64,000 nucleotides of DNA from Setophaga petechia (GCA_024362935.1 JANCRA010000005.1:23024235-23088234), one strand, 5' to 3'. Numbered from the stretch's first letter, positions 40,783 to 51,600 are shown. The notes: generated by a model from the sequence alone, not told the origin. Translations and numbers: made by a program.

Positions 40783-40819
40783 ACTCAGATTAAAAATTCT
40801 GCACTCAGATTAAAAATTC
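40783..40819. repeat. 20-bp-period tandem pair
   Basis: ACTCAGATTAAAAATTC appears at 40783-40799 and again at 40803-40819, separated by three bases, giving a 20-bp period. Confidence 0.93.
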
Positions 40820-41359
40820 CAACATTTCAACTGCAAATCACAAATTAAATCAGCCATAGCAACCACCTGCAGTAATCACAACACCTCTCCCTCTCTCCTA
40901 CCCCCTCAAAATAAAACATGTAGCCTTCCACTAGCAACAAATAAATCAATAAACCAATACATAAATGGTCACATGCTTCAGAGAAAATAAAATTAAGCTC
41001 TCTAAGCTGCTGCCTGGAACATCCTGCATAGATGCAATACTCATACATTTTCAATGATACTCTTATAAGTGAGAATGCAAAATGAAAGAATTGGCAAACA
41101 GAACACCAGCGGAAAGAAAACAGACAACCTGCACTGAGGTCTCAAGTTCAGCCATAGATATCATTTAGTGACCAAAACATTAAGCTAACATCAAACCCAT
41201 TTATCTTATTCTTGGAACACATTTTTGCTTTGGCCTTACTTGGTCTGGTCAACACTTATCCTTCATGATACCTCACTAAGAACACATCTCAAATACCACT
41301 CTGCCAACATCACAGGAAGTGATCTTGGCTCTGAATTCTCACATACTTACTACACCTAT

Positions 41360-41620
41360 CTCCCTCGAATTATTGTTTCTGCAAAGCCCTAAGTCATACC
41401 TTCATCTCCTCTTAACTACTGTAATTTCCTTCTTAATGGGTTCTTTACGTCCCAGCATTCCAAACTTCAGCTTGTCCAAAATGCAGCAGTTCATCTTCTC
41501 ACCTGGAAACAGGAAAACAACACTCCAGATTGATTTTCACTTGCTTCCTTGTTGAGTTTAGCATCTCCTGTAAGGTTACCCTCACTTCAAAAATCTCTCA
41601 CTCTTATTTAGTCTGAAGAG
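41360..41620 (+). mobile_element. Old LINE fragment (CR1/L2/L3-like reverse transcriptase C-terminal part)
   Basis: In a plus-strand frame from about 41408 the translation reads LNYCNFLLNG followed by KLQLVQNAAVHLLTW. This matches the well-known LDYCNSLL-G...LQ-VQNAAARLL signature after the reverse-transcriptase domain of CR1/L2/L3-type LINEs. Stops and frame breaks follow: a TGA near 41529, then a degraded HWLPV-like stretch near 41538. The element is a dead, ancient relic, antisense to SESTD1. Clade assignment is uncertain because the CR1, L2, L3 and Rex1 families share this signature. Confidence 0.75.
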
Positions 41621-42165
41621 CAAAAAGCTTTGCCAACACATTTTTCTACTTGCTCAATCAAGGCTCCCAAGTCTCTCATTTATCTTCCAGCACAACCTTA
41701 TCAACACCATCAGAGCAGCAATTACCTTGATGCTATTAAAACTTCTTTCCTTACTCTCACCCACTACCAAGAAACCTCTTAAAAGTAGAATTCACTTGTC
41801 TCCAGCCTTATGCTAACACATCTGCAGCCACTCCTCTCCTTGTGAGACACTACCACTGCATGAGAGACACAGGAACACAAGCTGCACTGTGAGCTGCATG
41901 GCCAAACAATAGAATTTAACTTCATTATCAGTTTTGTTTATGTTATAGTGCCTTTTAAAGACTTTTTAGAAGTTACAAAATGAAAACAAAGTAAAGCAGG
42001 TAAGTTAAAGAAGGTATGAGTTAAAGCCTAAGTAAGTTTCTACAAAACCAGTTGCAAAGATGTTGTTCTAGGCAGTATATCCATCAGTATCAAAGCTTCA
42101 TAGCAACCAAATATAATGCATGAAAATTATAAAGATTTATTTTGGAAGAGACATATCTTACTTAC

Positions 42166-42228
42166 CATTGGTACTGGAATGCAAAACTGTCTGCTAGGGT
42201 TACAAGTTTGAGCTCCAGATCCCAGGTT
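42166..42228 (-). other. SESTD1: SESTD1 exon 2, non-coding leader exon
   Basis: This 63-bp block on the minus strand is bounded by acceptor AAATTTACAG|AACC (42229) and strong donor CCAATG|GTAAGTAAG (42165). It lies between the CpG-island exon and the ATG exon. Its only ATG is the last three bases of the exon. Spliced to the next exon this opens an 8-codon upstream ORF. The exon call rests on splice-site quality and position; no coding signal supports it. Confidence 0.6.
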
Positions 42229-45200
42229 CTGTAAATTTAAATGAAAAAGTATTTGACCATATTTTTTGATTTTGCTACTCAATCTAAAACTTTACTTCCT
42301 TGGAGATTGAAAACAAGAGTTTCTTACAGAGCTATATGACAGGGGAGTCAACATTTCTGTTGTATATTCACAAATACTAGTAAGCTAGGCATTTCAGTTT
42401 AGTGGGACAGCAGGAATCCTGCACTTTCTACCAAAACATATGGTAGACATCAACATTGTTTATAGTTAGCAGGCAATGCTCCTGAGGCAGCACCGGAAGC
42501 AGTGGGAAAGTAACAAGAACCAGAATCGCTGTGGTATGCTTTCAATCAGAGGTAACCTACACGAAGTTTTAGGCTAAATTGAAAATACAACAGTGTTAGT
42601 AGATGTCTTGTGAAGAGGAAGAAGGTATTTCTACAAAGGTACTCACTGCTATAAAATTTTAAAAGGCAAAGTATAAGTTGAGTAAGAAAATATAAATAGT
42701 CTCTCTTTGTAGTAGAAGAGGTGGAATCAACATACAAGCATCAAATGTTAAACCTCAGCACATGTTGTCAGACTTGCACAAAACCTTGTAACTTGATCAA
42801 ATTCCACCCATGAAATGAAAACCAACAACAAAACCCCAGAAGTTCAAGTTAGTGTATGCTGCGTAAAAGGCAAAGTCAAGATGACAAACACACTTCATTG
42901 GTTTTACAGTAATTCTGATAGATCAGCTACTACAGTAATCTAACTCACAGTAAATTTTAAATTGAAAATGCCATTCTATTAATGGAAGTTTTCTAGTCAG
43001 CCTCAAAAAGATGGGAAAGAAGGCAAGAGGACACACCTATAGATTTGGAACAAAAATACAAACAGCAAGTCCTTGAGACAGCTTAAGTAGATTCACACTG
43101 GAAATCCTGCAACACCATTTCCAGGGTAGGCTCTGCCTACTTTATCCGAAGCAGCCTATTGAAGGTCTTCTGTATTTCCCCACTCATCATAGCTGGGGAA
43201 TAAAGATGTCCCTCTTTATAATCTGTTCCTAACAATTAGGTAGCACTGTATTAAAGTTCTTACAGAAATTCCTCTGGTTTCCCTTCCCACTACCACTCTC
43301 AAGCAACAGCCAGCTGAAACTGAGCTGAAATTCACCTGACTCCTTTATTTTGTTGACAGAAAATGACAGAACTATGTGAATTTCACTTGTTTACATAAGC
43401 TTAACTGAGAAATTTGAATCCATAGCCAATTTAAAATTACAGCCTACAAATTCAAAAATACATATATTTCCTTATTAAATTGTACTTCTAGGAAAATTGA
43501 TGTTACTGATCAATTAAACTTCAAACAAAGTATCATCTATTAGTAAACTACTCCAGGAAAAACAGCTGAGATGATTTTACAGCACTCCTTAAACAGCAAT
43601 CAATGACATAAGGAATTGTGCAAAATCTGAAAATCCACCCCTAATACCACATTGTAATTACTCTCAGTTTTGGTGGAAGATTTTCACAGAATCACGGGAT
43701 TATTAAGATCGGAAGGGACCTCTGTAGATCATCCATTTGAATGGTTCTAATGGAACCCCATTTGGACACATTCCTGTGTAACTGCTGGTGCTGACCCAGC
43801 CTAGGCAGGGGGTTTGATGTCTCCAGAGAGGAAGACTCCACAATCTCCCTGAGCAGCCTGTTCCAGTGCTCTGCCTCGCTGCTTTTCTCCTGAAAGGGCA
43901 AGGCATGACCAGCACCTCAGCAAGCCGTAGGCCTCTCTGAGCAAGCTTGAGCTCTATTCTGCAGCCCACCTTCCCCCTTTTCTCTCTTCAGTTTCTGCTT
44001 GGTACAGACAATGGCATTAGGACTATAAATGCTTGTATTCAAATAAAAGGGAACCCTTATTAGGACAGTAATTAATAACAACCAGTAATCCTATAAAGTA
44101 ATAACAGTATTGATTATTTACTAAACACTGAATCTTAGCAGGCGATGTCACGGAAGGGGGAAAAGGGGCAAAAACCCAGTACTTCCTCATCACAGTGAAT
44201 TTTAATGCATGAACAAAATCAAGATCCAATTGTGAGGACACTGCAGACACTGCAATACTAAAAATGGAGAAGACCAATATTTCCTTTGGGATGCAGAAAG
44301 ATGAGAGAGCAACAGACAAAAGCATCTATTAATACATATCCACATAAACCTCATCAATTGTGCTCATTATAAAACTTACAAAAAGTAAAAAAAATAAAGA
44401 ACCACTGTCCCCTAATTGTTTCCACTCTTGCTCCCATACACTCGTTTAAATTCTTTAACAAAAACAGTGCTTTAGTTACAGCTCCTTCGTAAAATTGCCT
44501 AGCTAAAAAGCTCGGTGTGGGGGTAGCAAAGGACACTGCAATTATGGGGGAGAGGACAAAACTGCTGGACAATAGACGTGTGAAAAATCAAAGAAAGGGT
44601 AACCACAGCTATGAGCAACCACGTCTTCAGCAGTGAATCAGCTTCCCGACCAGGCAGCGCGTCCAGAAACCCAGGAGTGCCCGACGCCGCGGCAGTGACA
44701 CGGCCGTGACTCGTCCCCAGCCCGCCGGACGGACCGGCGGCCCCGCACCGCCAAAATCCCCGCCGGGAGCCAACTCCCGCCCGCGGCTGCCTCCCCTCGC
44801 CCGAACTCCTCTCCTCCCCTGCCGGGCCTGCCGCGATACCCGCGGCGGCGCCCGCACAAAGGCAAACATTCCGGCGGCGGCGGCCACTCGGGAGCCCCCC
44901 TGGGAAGCCCCCCCGCCGCCACGTCCGTCGCGGCGGCTCGAACAATGCCCGAACCTGTTGCACGGGTTTCCCCGGGCCGCACCGACCAGCCGTGCCCCGG
45001 CAGGCGAGCGGCCCGCGGCACGCACGGCGGGGCAGCGAGCGGGAGCGGGGCGAGCTCGCAGCCGGAGCCTCTCTGCAGCACGGCCCCGCCGCCGCCGCCC
45101 GGGAGAGCCCGAGCCGCGGCCGCCCGGCAGAGCGGAGCGCCCCGCGGCGCCGGCACCGCCGCTGCCGCCGCCCGGGAACAAAGCGCGGCCAGGCCGCAGG

Positions 45201-45263
45201 GCCTGCGCCGCCCTGCGCGGGGCTGGGGCCGGGGCAGAGCTGCTCCGGAGCGCGGGTACTCAC
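42229..45263. other. Intron 1, with a CR1 fragment and part of the CpG island
   Basis: About 3.0 kb. Contains the CR1-like element at 43685-43970. The CpG island begins near 44640, so intron 1's 5' end is GC-rich and may hold regulatory sites. Confidence 0.6.
43685..43970 (-). mobile_element. CR1 LINE 3' fragment, about 290 bp
   Basis: The plus strand reads CACAGAATCACGGGATTATTAAG, then GGAAGGGACCTCTGTAGATC, and later AGCAGCCTGTTCCAGTGCTC. These are reverse-complement hallmarks of the avian CR1 3' UTR (a terminal AGAATCA-type repeat, a GGAAGGGACC block and a CCTGTTCCAGTG block). It is therefore a minus-strand, 5'-truncated element whose 3' end is on the left. Two short minus-strand ORFs cover it but are not full CR1 reading frames. 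Confidence 0.8.
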
Positions 45264-45500
45264 CCGATGCGGCGCTGCGGGTGCCCGGGCTGGGAGGACG
45301 CGGGGCGGAGCCTGGACCCGCCCGCTCCGGCCGGGCTGCGGTGGCTAACCTCGGCCGCCTCGCACCGCCTCGCTAGCCCGGCGGCAGCCCCTGGGGACGG
45401 GGGCGGCTCCGACCCCTCCTCCGTCGGCAAGGAGACGGCGAGCGCCGGGCGCTGGCGGGCCCGCCCCCGCTCCGCTGCCCTCGCTCAGCGCCGCCCCCGC
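45264..45500 (-). other. SESTD1: SESTD1 exon 1, non-coding (5' end approximate)
   Basis: On the minus strand the sequence reads GCATCGG|GTGAGTACC at 45264, a near-perfect donor and the best one found in the CpG island. No ATG occurs on the minus strand in the bases just upstream of the donor, which fits a pure 5' UTR exon. The right boundary is a placeholder because no cap site can be read. Intron 1 to the exon at 42228 is about 3.0 kb. Confidence 0.6.
45279..45305 (+). promoter_or_regulatory. Canonical G-quadruplex motif in SESTD1 exon 1
   Basis: On the plus strand four G-runs of at least three (45279-45281, 45287-45289, 45292-45294, 45302-45305) are separated by loops of 5, 2 and 7 nt. They lie on the template strand of SESTD1, 15 bp upstream of its exon 1 donor. 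Confidence 0.7.
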
Positions 45501-45902
45501 CCGCGGGCGCGGAGCCGCCGTGCCGCCCGCCCGCCCCGCGCGGAGCCGCCGCGGCCGCTCGGCCCGAGCCGCCCCGCCCCGCCCGCCGGCACACAATGCG
45601 GCCCGGCCGAGCGCTGCGCCCGCAGGCCACCGCCCTGCCCGGCCCGGGCCCCCGCAGCTACGGCCGGCCGTGATAAATACCCAGCGTGGGACAAGCGGCG
45701 CTCCGTCCGACTGCGGAGTTTGCAGCGCTGGCAGCCGCGTTAAGATAGCAGTACTGTCGCTCTGCTCTGTGGAGAGACGCGCTGTGCGTGCTGAATGCGA
45801 GCCCAGCGGCTCCCAGGTGAACGCTGCGTGTGCCTCAGGCTGCCCCAGGGCCGTTCAACACCAACGCTTCAGCGCCCACAGTATCGCAAAATATCCTGAA
45901 TG

Positions 45903-45970
45903 TATCATAGAACACCCTGATTTGGAAGGGACCCACAAGGATAATTTAGTCCAATTCAGCACAGACGTGT
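45903..45970 (-). mobile_element. CR1 LINE 3'-end remnant next to the CpG island
   Basis: The plus strand reads ATCATAGAACACCCTGATTT, then GGAAGGGACCCACAAGGATA and TTTAGTCCAATTC. This is the reverse complement of the CR1 3' terminus (ATCATAGAA repeat plus GGAAGGGACCCACAAGGAT). A related AATATCCTGAA piece lies just left, around 45889-45900. It sits about 100 bp outside the CpG island. Confidence 0.75.
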
Positions 45971-46141
45971 ATTTTGTTTCCCCTCCGATGGCAGATAACA
46001 ACCCATTGTCTGTCTTAGCTCCTGGACGAACACCCTAAAACTCTGTCATGCCAAGATTAAAATTATAGAAGCAAAAATGCAGAAAAAAATTCTGTGAAGA
46101 AAGCTGGCTGGGACACTTGCCTTGCATTCAGCCTAACCACT

Positions 46142-46199
46142 CTAGGAGAGATTGGAGTCTTGAATCTCCTAGCTGAATACATCATTAGGTAACCTAATG
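46142..46199. repeat. Two adjacent 8-bp inverted repeats
   Basis: CTAGGAGA (46142-46149) pairs with TCTCCTAG (46165-46172). Eleven bases on, CATTAGGT (46183-46190) pairs with ACCTAATG (46192-46199) across one base. Stems this short can arise by chance. Confidence 0.6.
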
Positions 46200-47301
46200 G
46201 CTCTTTAAAAAATTGGCTTCCGCAAACTCTATCTTAACCATAATTTTGCTCCTGGTTTTTCCAGACCAGTTGAATATTATTTACTGAATCTTTTTCTGAG
46301 TATGAGAACTGTCTCATGGAGGCTGCAACTGCTTCATTTCTTCCCTCAAAAAAGAGTTTGCTTAACCACTTCTGTTCACCGCCTTTCCTGGCTGCTGTCC
46401 AGTCAGCATCTGCTGAAGCCATCACCCTCACCGTCACCATCGGGGCTCGCCTGTGCTACTGAGCTCATCCCTGGCCGCCGCTAACTCACAAAGCTGTCCC
46501 TCTCTCGGCAACACCACCCACTGGATGTGCATGAGCTAAAGATATTGTCATTCAGATTTTCAGATGAGGCCTCTCAGCCAAGGCCTGCCAGCCTTGAGAA
46601 CATACCTTCTCTGTTGGGCCTTTCTTTCCTGGAAGAATATTTAAGACAGCAGAAGCAAAGAAAGAGGAAGGGCAAAATTACTTCCTTCACAACCTGTAGA
46701 GATAAACAGAGAAAAATTATCTTCATCAGCTTCCCAACAAAAGTAATTGCTGTATTGAACCAAATAAATTATGTTTCACTTTACTAAAAGAGAAAAACTT
46801 TAGCAATATTTTAAGTGCTAAATGATTTAAGAATGTGCCAGACAGAACTTTTAGATCACTCTTCCCCATTTATGCTTATTGCATGCTTGTGAGCAAAAGT
46901 TAAGATAATAGAAGCTTTCACTATTCATCAATATCTACTTGAGATCCCTCAGGCTGTATCTTTGTAAGCGCTGACTGAAGGAAAAATAGTAATTCAGAAC
47001 ACTAGGTAAGTGATCTGTTGCCCAACATGCGTGAAAGCTCAGTGGGAATCGCTGACATATCTTTAAAAGGAGCAAGACAAAAATCAACAAAGGAAAAACT
47101 ACAGCTGATTGTCATACGTTAATTTCTCTTTCTTATTTCACATGTCTAATATCCTCCACAGTGCAGTTATTACACTCTGTGTACCATGCCTATCACATAA
47201 CCTATACTATAAATTGGGTGGTTTTGCTTTGCCTTGTTGATCTCAAATTTTCAGTACACATGAACTTATCAATACTAATAAATTTTCTTATGGTTACTTT
47301 T

Positions 47302-47351
47302 GGGAGAGGAGAAGAGTGGGAGAGAGAGAAGAGGAGGAAGAGGGAAAGGAA
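47302..47351 (+). repeat. Purine-only (GA-rich) tract
   Basis: Fifty bases of G and A on the plus strand with a single T at 47317. No regular period; simple low-complexity sequence. Confidence 0.9.
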
Positions 47352-48466
47352 TTCAGGCCAAAAGGACATAAACCCTATTTCTCCATTTTTCTGGTCCCAA
47401 CTGGAGTCTTTTCTCAAGGACAGAACAAGGCTTCTCCTGTAGAGGAGGAACAGAATTCTTGCAGTGCCTTCCATAAGAGAGAAATACCCAAAAGTCACTC
47501 ATTTGTACTCTGGTTGGAGAGATGCTAGTTTAGATATAAAGATATTGCAACAGGTTTTATGACTTTTGTTTTCCATGCATACTCATTTGAATGAGTTGCC
47601 AGGACAGAATCTGACATAATTAATTTTTTTAAGGTCATGCCATCAGTTTAGAGTTGTAGTTAATTGCCTTTTCCATGCAAACTGCCAGTAGGAAGAAATC
47701 AGAGTATCAAGGATCCATTTGATTAAAATGACCCTTAATATATGGTGTAATTCTCCAGCAGCTGTGCCAGCTTAACTCAAATACAAATGAAAGCAAATAG
47801 GTTGAAAACATCCTGAGCTTTGGGCACTGTGCTCTGTGCCAGCACAACAGAGCCTTTGTTACAAGGCAGAGCAGTGCTCTCACAACAGAGTTACTGCTTC
47901 CAGCTTCAATCGTTGCACTTCTAGAAAAATCAGCCTTCAAAGAAAAACAAACAAACCCCCATACACTTCTACTGGACACCAACTCGTGGTCAGACAAATG
48001 TGACGCTGGCCATCCTGTGCAGCACCCCACAGGCCTGTGATATGCCTTCCCTCTTGCCCCTGGGCAAGGGAGATGCTGCTAGGCACAGCCTTGCACCTGG
48101 TGGGCTGGAATGATTTACCTTGCTTGCTATTTGCATCCACATTTCCCTGCAAGAGATAGGCAATTAATTTTACTTATAGCACAAAAATGAATGTGAGCAT
48201 TTAAGTTAATGTAAGCCAGCAGCATCCAGTGTATTGGCAAGAGATGTAACTTACAGAGCAGACCAGTTCATAAAAGGTATATACTGAAAGTAAGCAAATA
48301 ACTACATGCAGTGGGGTAAGTATAGACTGGCAACAATGAATCGTAAATAAAAGCTGTGGAATGTTTTCCATAGGGAGCTTTCTGATCATGACAAGATGGC
48401 ATCATCATACTCACAGGTAAGAAGCAGAGGCATGTACTGCTTTAAAACCTTGTGTTTGTCATACAG

Positions 48467-48650
48467 CCAGATTCATGTTGGAAAAACAGCGAAAAAAGCC
48501 CCTTCTATGAGGATAAACAGTATCAGGAGGTTTGGGAAGTGAAAGTGACAGAAAAATACAAGCATTCAATGCACACTCAAAACATCAAAGAAACAAACAA
48601 AAAGACCTGCAAAATTCAGTACATGACCTACCATTCACTGGCTTCTGAAG
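48467..48650 (+). other. Exon-like open block of unknown transcript
   Basis: Preceded by TTTGTCATACAG (acceptor-like, ending 48466) and followed by GTAAGCC (donor-like, from 48651). Between them 184 bp stay open in one frame, encoding about 61 residues such as SPFYEDKQYQEVWEVKVTEK. I recognise no protein family. It lies upstream of SESTD1 on the opposite strand, where a divergent lncRNA would run. It may equally be chance. Confidence 0.2.
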
Positions 48651-51600
48651 GTAAGCCACATTCACCTATTAGCAGTGAGATTTGAAATGCCCCTTTAAAC
48701 ACAAATACTAGGTTTTAATCCTGAACTGAGGAGTGATTGTTTCTCCTGAAACAATTACAACAAAGCCTTAAATTGTGCTCTTAATAGAATTTGAAACTTG
48801 AGTCCCAAATAGCCCAAACCCATGAGATTTTGTTTACCGACTAGCACAGGCTGAAAGCCTGGCACTCTGTGTAGGCAGCACTAGCAGCTTTTGAAGGATC
48901 TATGTTTTATTGTACTCATCAGAGGGTGCGTAAAACAATATTTTGAAAGCTTCATCATGATTTTGAAGTTCTTCAGTTCAATTATATGTAAAAAAGATAA
49001 ATCCTTCATTTTGTAAAGGTATTAATCGTATACCTGTAATGAAACTTCACAAGATTCTGAAGAATCTGGAGTGTTTTGTGGTTTTTTTTCATGTGCTTCT
49101 TAATGCTCAGGTAGAAAAAATAAAGTATCCCCTGATCTCATCGTGTCCTTCCAGGTACTGGAGGCTGTTGGATTGTGCTTCCTGCAGCAAACTCTGCAGT
49201 GACTTTTTATTTTCTGTGAAATACAGTCTTCATAACTTGGTCTTGTATAAAATAAAATAGAAGCTTAAAGGCTGCATTTCCTGAGAAATATTTAAAAGTA
49301 AGCAAAGCTATCTGTGCTTAGTATTTTGCTGCTCAGATTTCCTAAATATGAAATTTACAAATTTTCCTTACAAATTTATTTCATTTTGCGAAGGGAAAAT
49401 GGTTTATGGCTAGCAGTAGACCCTGAGCACTTTCGATACAAGAAGGAATGCCTTCCTTTCTGCACAGCACCTGACACAACAACAAAGTCACTTCTCATGT
49501 CCTTCCCCTGTGGCCACAAACATGACCTGGGATACAAGGGCAGGGATCCTGCCCTGTGGCTTCAGTCAGAAGGTACACAGCAGCAGAATGGAGATGGGCA
49601 TGTCTCAGGTCATGTTTGTGACCACAGGGGAAGGACACGAGGACCAACTTTCTGTTAGGTGTTTGTGCCATACCACTGAGCAGGTTTGGTGGGATGTCTG
49701 CAGCATACTGTGTCTGCCAATGGCTCAATCTGATCAGGGATTACTGCTGGTGTTTGCTGAAGAAGAGGAACTGTACTTACCATACTAGTTATCACATGAG
49801 GCAATGCAGATGTGAGAAGACATGACTCTGAAATGCTAACTGTAGAAGTAAAACAGAGAGAGAGCTGGTAGTCAATGACATTTTGAATGACTCCTCTACA
49901 AAGCCTCAAATATTCTCCTGGAACCTTATCTGCAGCTCCATGATGCATTCTTCTGCTTGCACCACAAAAAAGGAAAGAACAGGGATTTTTCTAATGAGAC
50001 TCAATTATCATCTCCCTGCAGCTGCCTTGCTCTTCAGCCACGGAGTGTATTAGCACTGCAGAGGCAGCCACACTCAGTACCACCACCATTTCTGCTTACT
50101 TTAGATTTAGATTTCATTTCCAGCTTCAAAATTAACAGCAAAATGTTCACAGCATAAAAGAGGTTAGAAGGCAATGTTGGTCAGGGATTGAGAATTGAAT
50201 GTCCTGTACCGTACCTGTTACTTTGTGTGGTCTTAGAAAAGGGGAAGACAAAGACAGCTTTACAAATTTTGTGTGCATTATTGTGTAATTCTACATTTTA
50301 GCACAGTTCTGACATGGTGATGTTACCAAGGACCTTCTTGAGAAAAAAACCCCATCTCTACATTTCTTTAGAGGGCAATAAGGGGAGTGTTTGGAAAGAG
50401 GATAAACTGAAAGGAGTTTCCCAATAATAGCTTTTTCTCTAAGCCTAAATAAATCTTCTTTCTACATTGACAAAAACTATTCATTTATACGAGTAAGTAA
50501 AGGTTCTGCATAGGTTGCTCTTCATATAGCTTGAATTTCTTACGTTACAAACAACAGCATGCTTCAAGGTTAGGTTATACACTAACACTAATCACAATCA
50601 TTGTTAGCAAAAGTGAATTGAAAGAGGATAAATAATATGAGCTATTTTTAGAGGCAGTAAGAGGCAGACCTCTTCACTTTCAGAGAAAAGTAATTTTTAG
50701 GAGTGAGTTGCTGAGCTGGTTAAAATTCTTCTCTGTATCTGTATAGATGTCCTTAGAGCTACCTGACTTCATAGTTATTATGTTCATGTAGAAGCTTTAA
50801 ATTGTAACCCTTTGAGTCAAAAAGAGCTTATTTTATAGACATTCAATGTTATTTGATGTTCAATTACTCAAAATTCAATGTCCACCCAGAATCAGAAATT
50901 CTCTTCAGGACAGAGAGAATATGGCAAAAAATCCAACTATTTTTCCAAAGGAAGTAGTTATACCTGTAGCTATAATTAGAAAATTAAGCATCTCTGAATG
51001 CATGGAGTATATTTCTCACTGGTTTATCAAAATTTTTGTGTGCAAGCTTTTCTATAATGCATTTTGAAAGGGTCGTTTCAAATATAATAAAGTATGTTTG
51101 TCCTTAACATAAATTATTTCTGAAATCTTTGTCAGAATGGCAAGGATTTTCAAACACATCCAAAAACCCTGGGAGCCTAATCACAGTACACGTTTCTAAT
51201 TCACATAAGTGTTTTAAAATACCACTGATTGATCCTTGTTTTGTTGGTTTTTTTGCATAGTTCACAAGTAGTTTGTAAAACTCTTCCTGTATCTTTTATT
51301 TTCTGCACAATTGTGGGCAGTCAGGCTGCAATAGTTACCTTAGTCATGGAGGTCACAAACAGGTTGTTAAAGTCATTCAGGCCACCTTGAGAATAAAGTG
51401 CAATTTAAATGGAATTTGAGTAATACTGTCTAATCCAAAGTGCTGATAATTTTCCAGTCTGAGGCAAGTATTTCTTCAGCATGTCATCTTTAGAGTATTT
51501 GGTGTTATACAATAACTGAAATTTGGATGCAACTGCTGAGTACTAAATTAGGTACTTGGCACTTTGTCTTCTAGTACATGAACATAATTTCAGAACAGCT

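Larger units (their letters stand above)
33312..42165. other. Intron 2, 8.9 kb, old LINE fragment and small repeats
   Basis: The largest intron of the gene, entirely within the 5' leader. It contains A/C-rich low-complexity tracts (about 36450-36545 and 39779-39832), the 20-bp tandem pairs at 37025 and 40783, and an old LINE fragment near 41360-41620. A mixed-composition patch near 38870-39130 has overlapping ORFs on both strands but nothing recognisable. Confidence 0.55.
44640..45790 (-). promoter_or_regulatory. SESTD1: CpG-island promoter of SESTD1
   Basis: This is the only long stretch packed with CG dinucleotides and GC-rich runs. Both flanks fall quickly back to AT-rich DNA. It surrounds the exon 1 splice donor at 45264 and lies at the 5' end of the gene. 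There are many GC-box-like GGGCGG/CCGCCC motifs and no clear TATA box on the minus strand, as expected for a broadly expressed CpG-island promoter. The transcription start cannot be fixed from sequence. It probably lies within a few hundred bases to the right of 45264. A plus-strand TATA-like GATAAATAC near 45670 could support divergent transcription, but this is weak. Long ORFs here on both strands are GC-driven artefacts. Confidence 0.88.
45971..48466. other. Upstream intergenic stretch, no confident gene
   Basis: AT-rich sequence with two small adjacent hairpins near 46142-46199, a purine tract at 47302-47351 and a GC-richer patch about 47800-48130. None of the short ORFs is recognisable. 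Confidence 0.5.

Noticed and set aside
44706..45743. 345-codon plus-strand ORF, and several 80-250-codon ORFs on both strands, in the CpG island
   Set aside because: Extreme Ala/Arg/Pro/Gly composition, open in many frames at once because GC-rich DNA lacks stop codons. No family recognised, and the region is the SESTD1 promoter.
49314..49728. Overlapping ORFs sharing a FPCGHKHDL-like peptide on both strands
   Set aside because: The shared peptide results from the inverted repeat at 49498-49637. It is not evidence of a coding gene.
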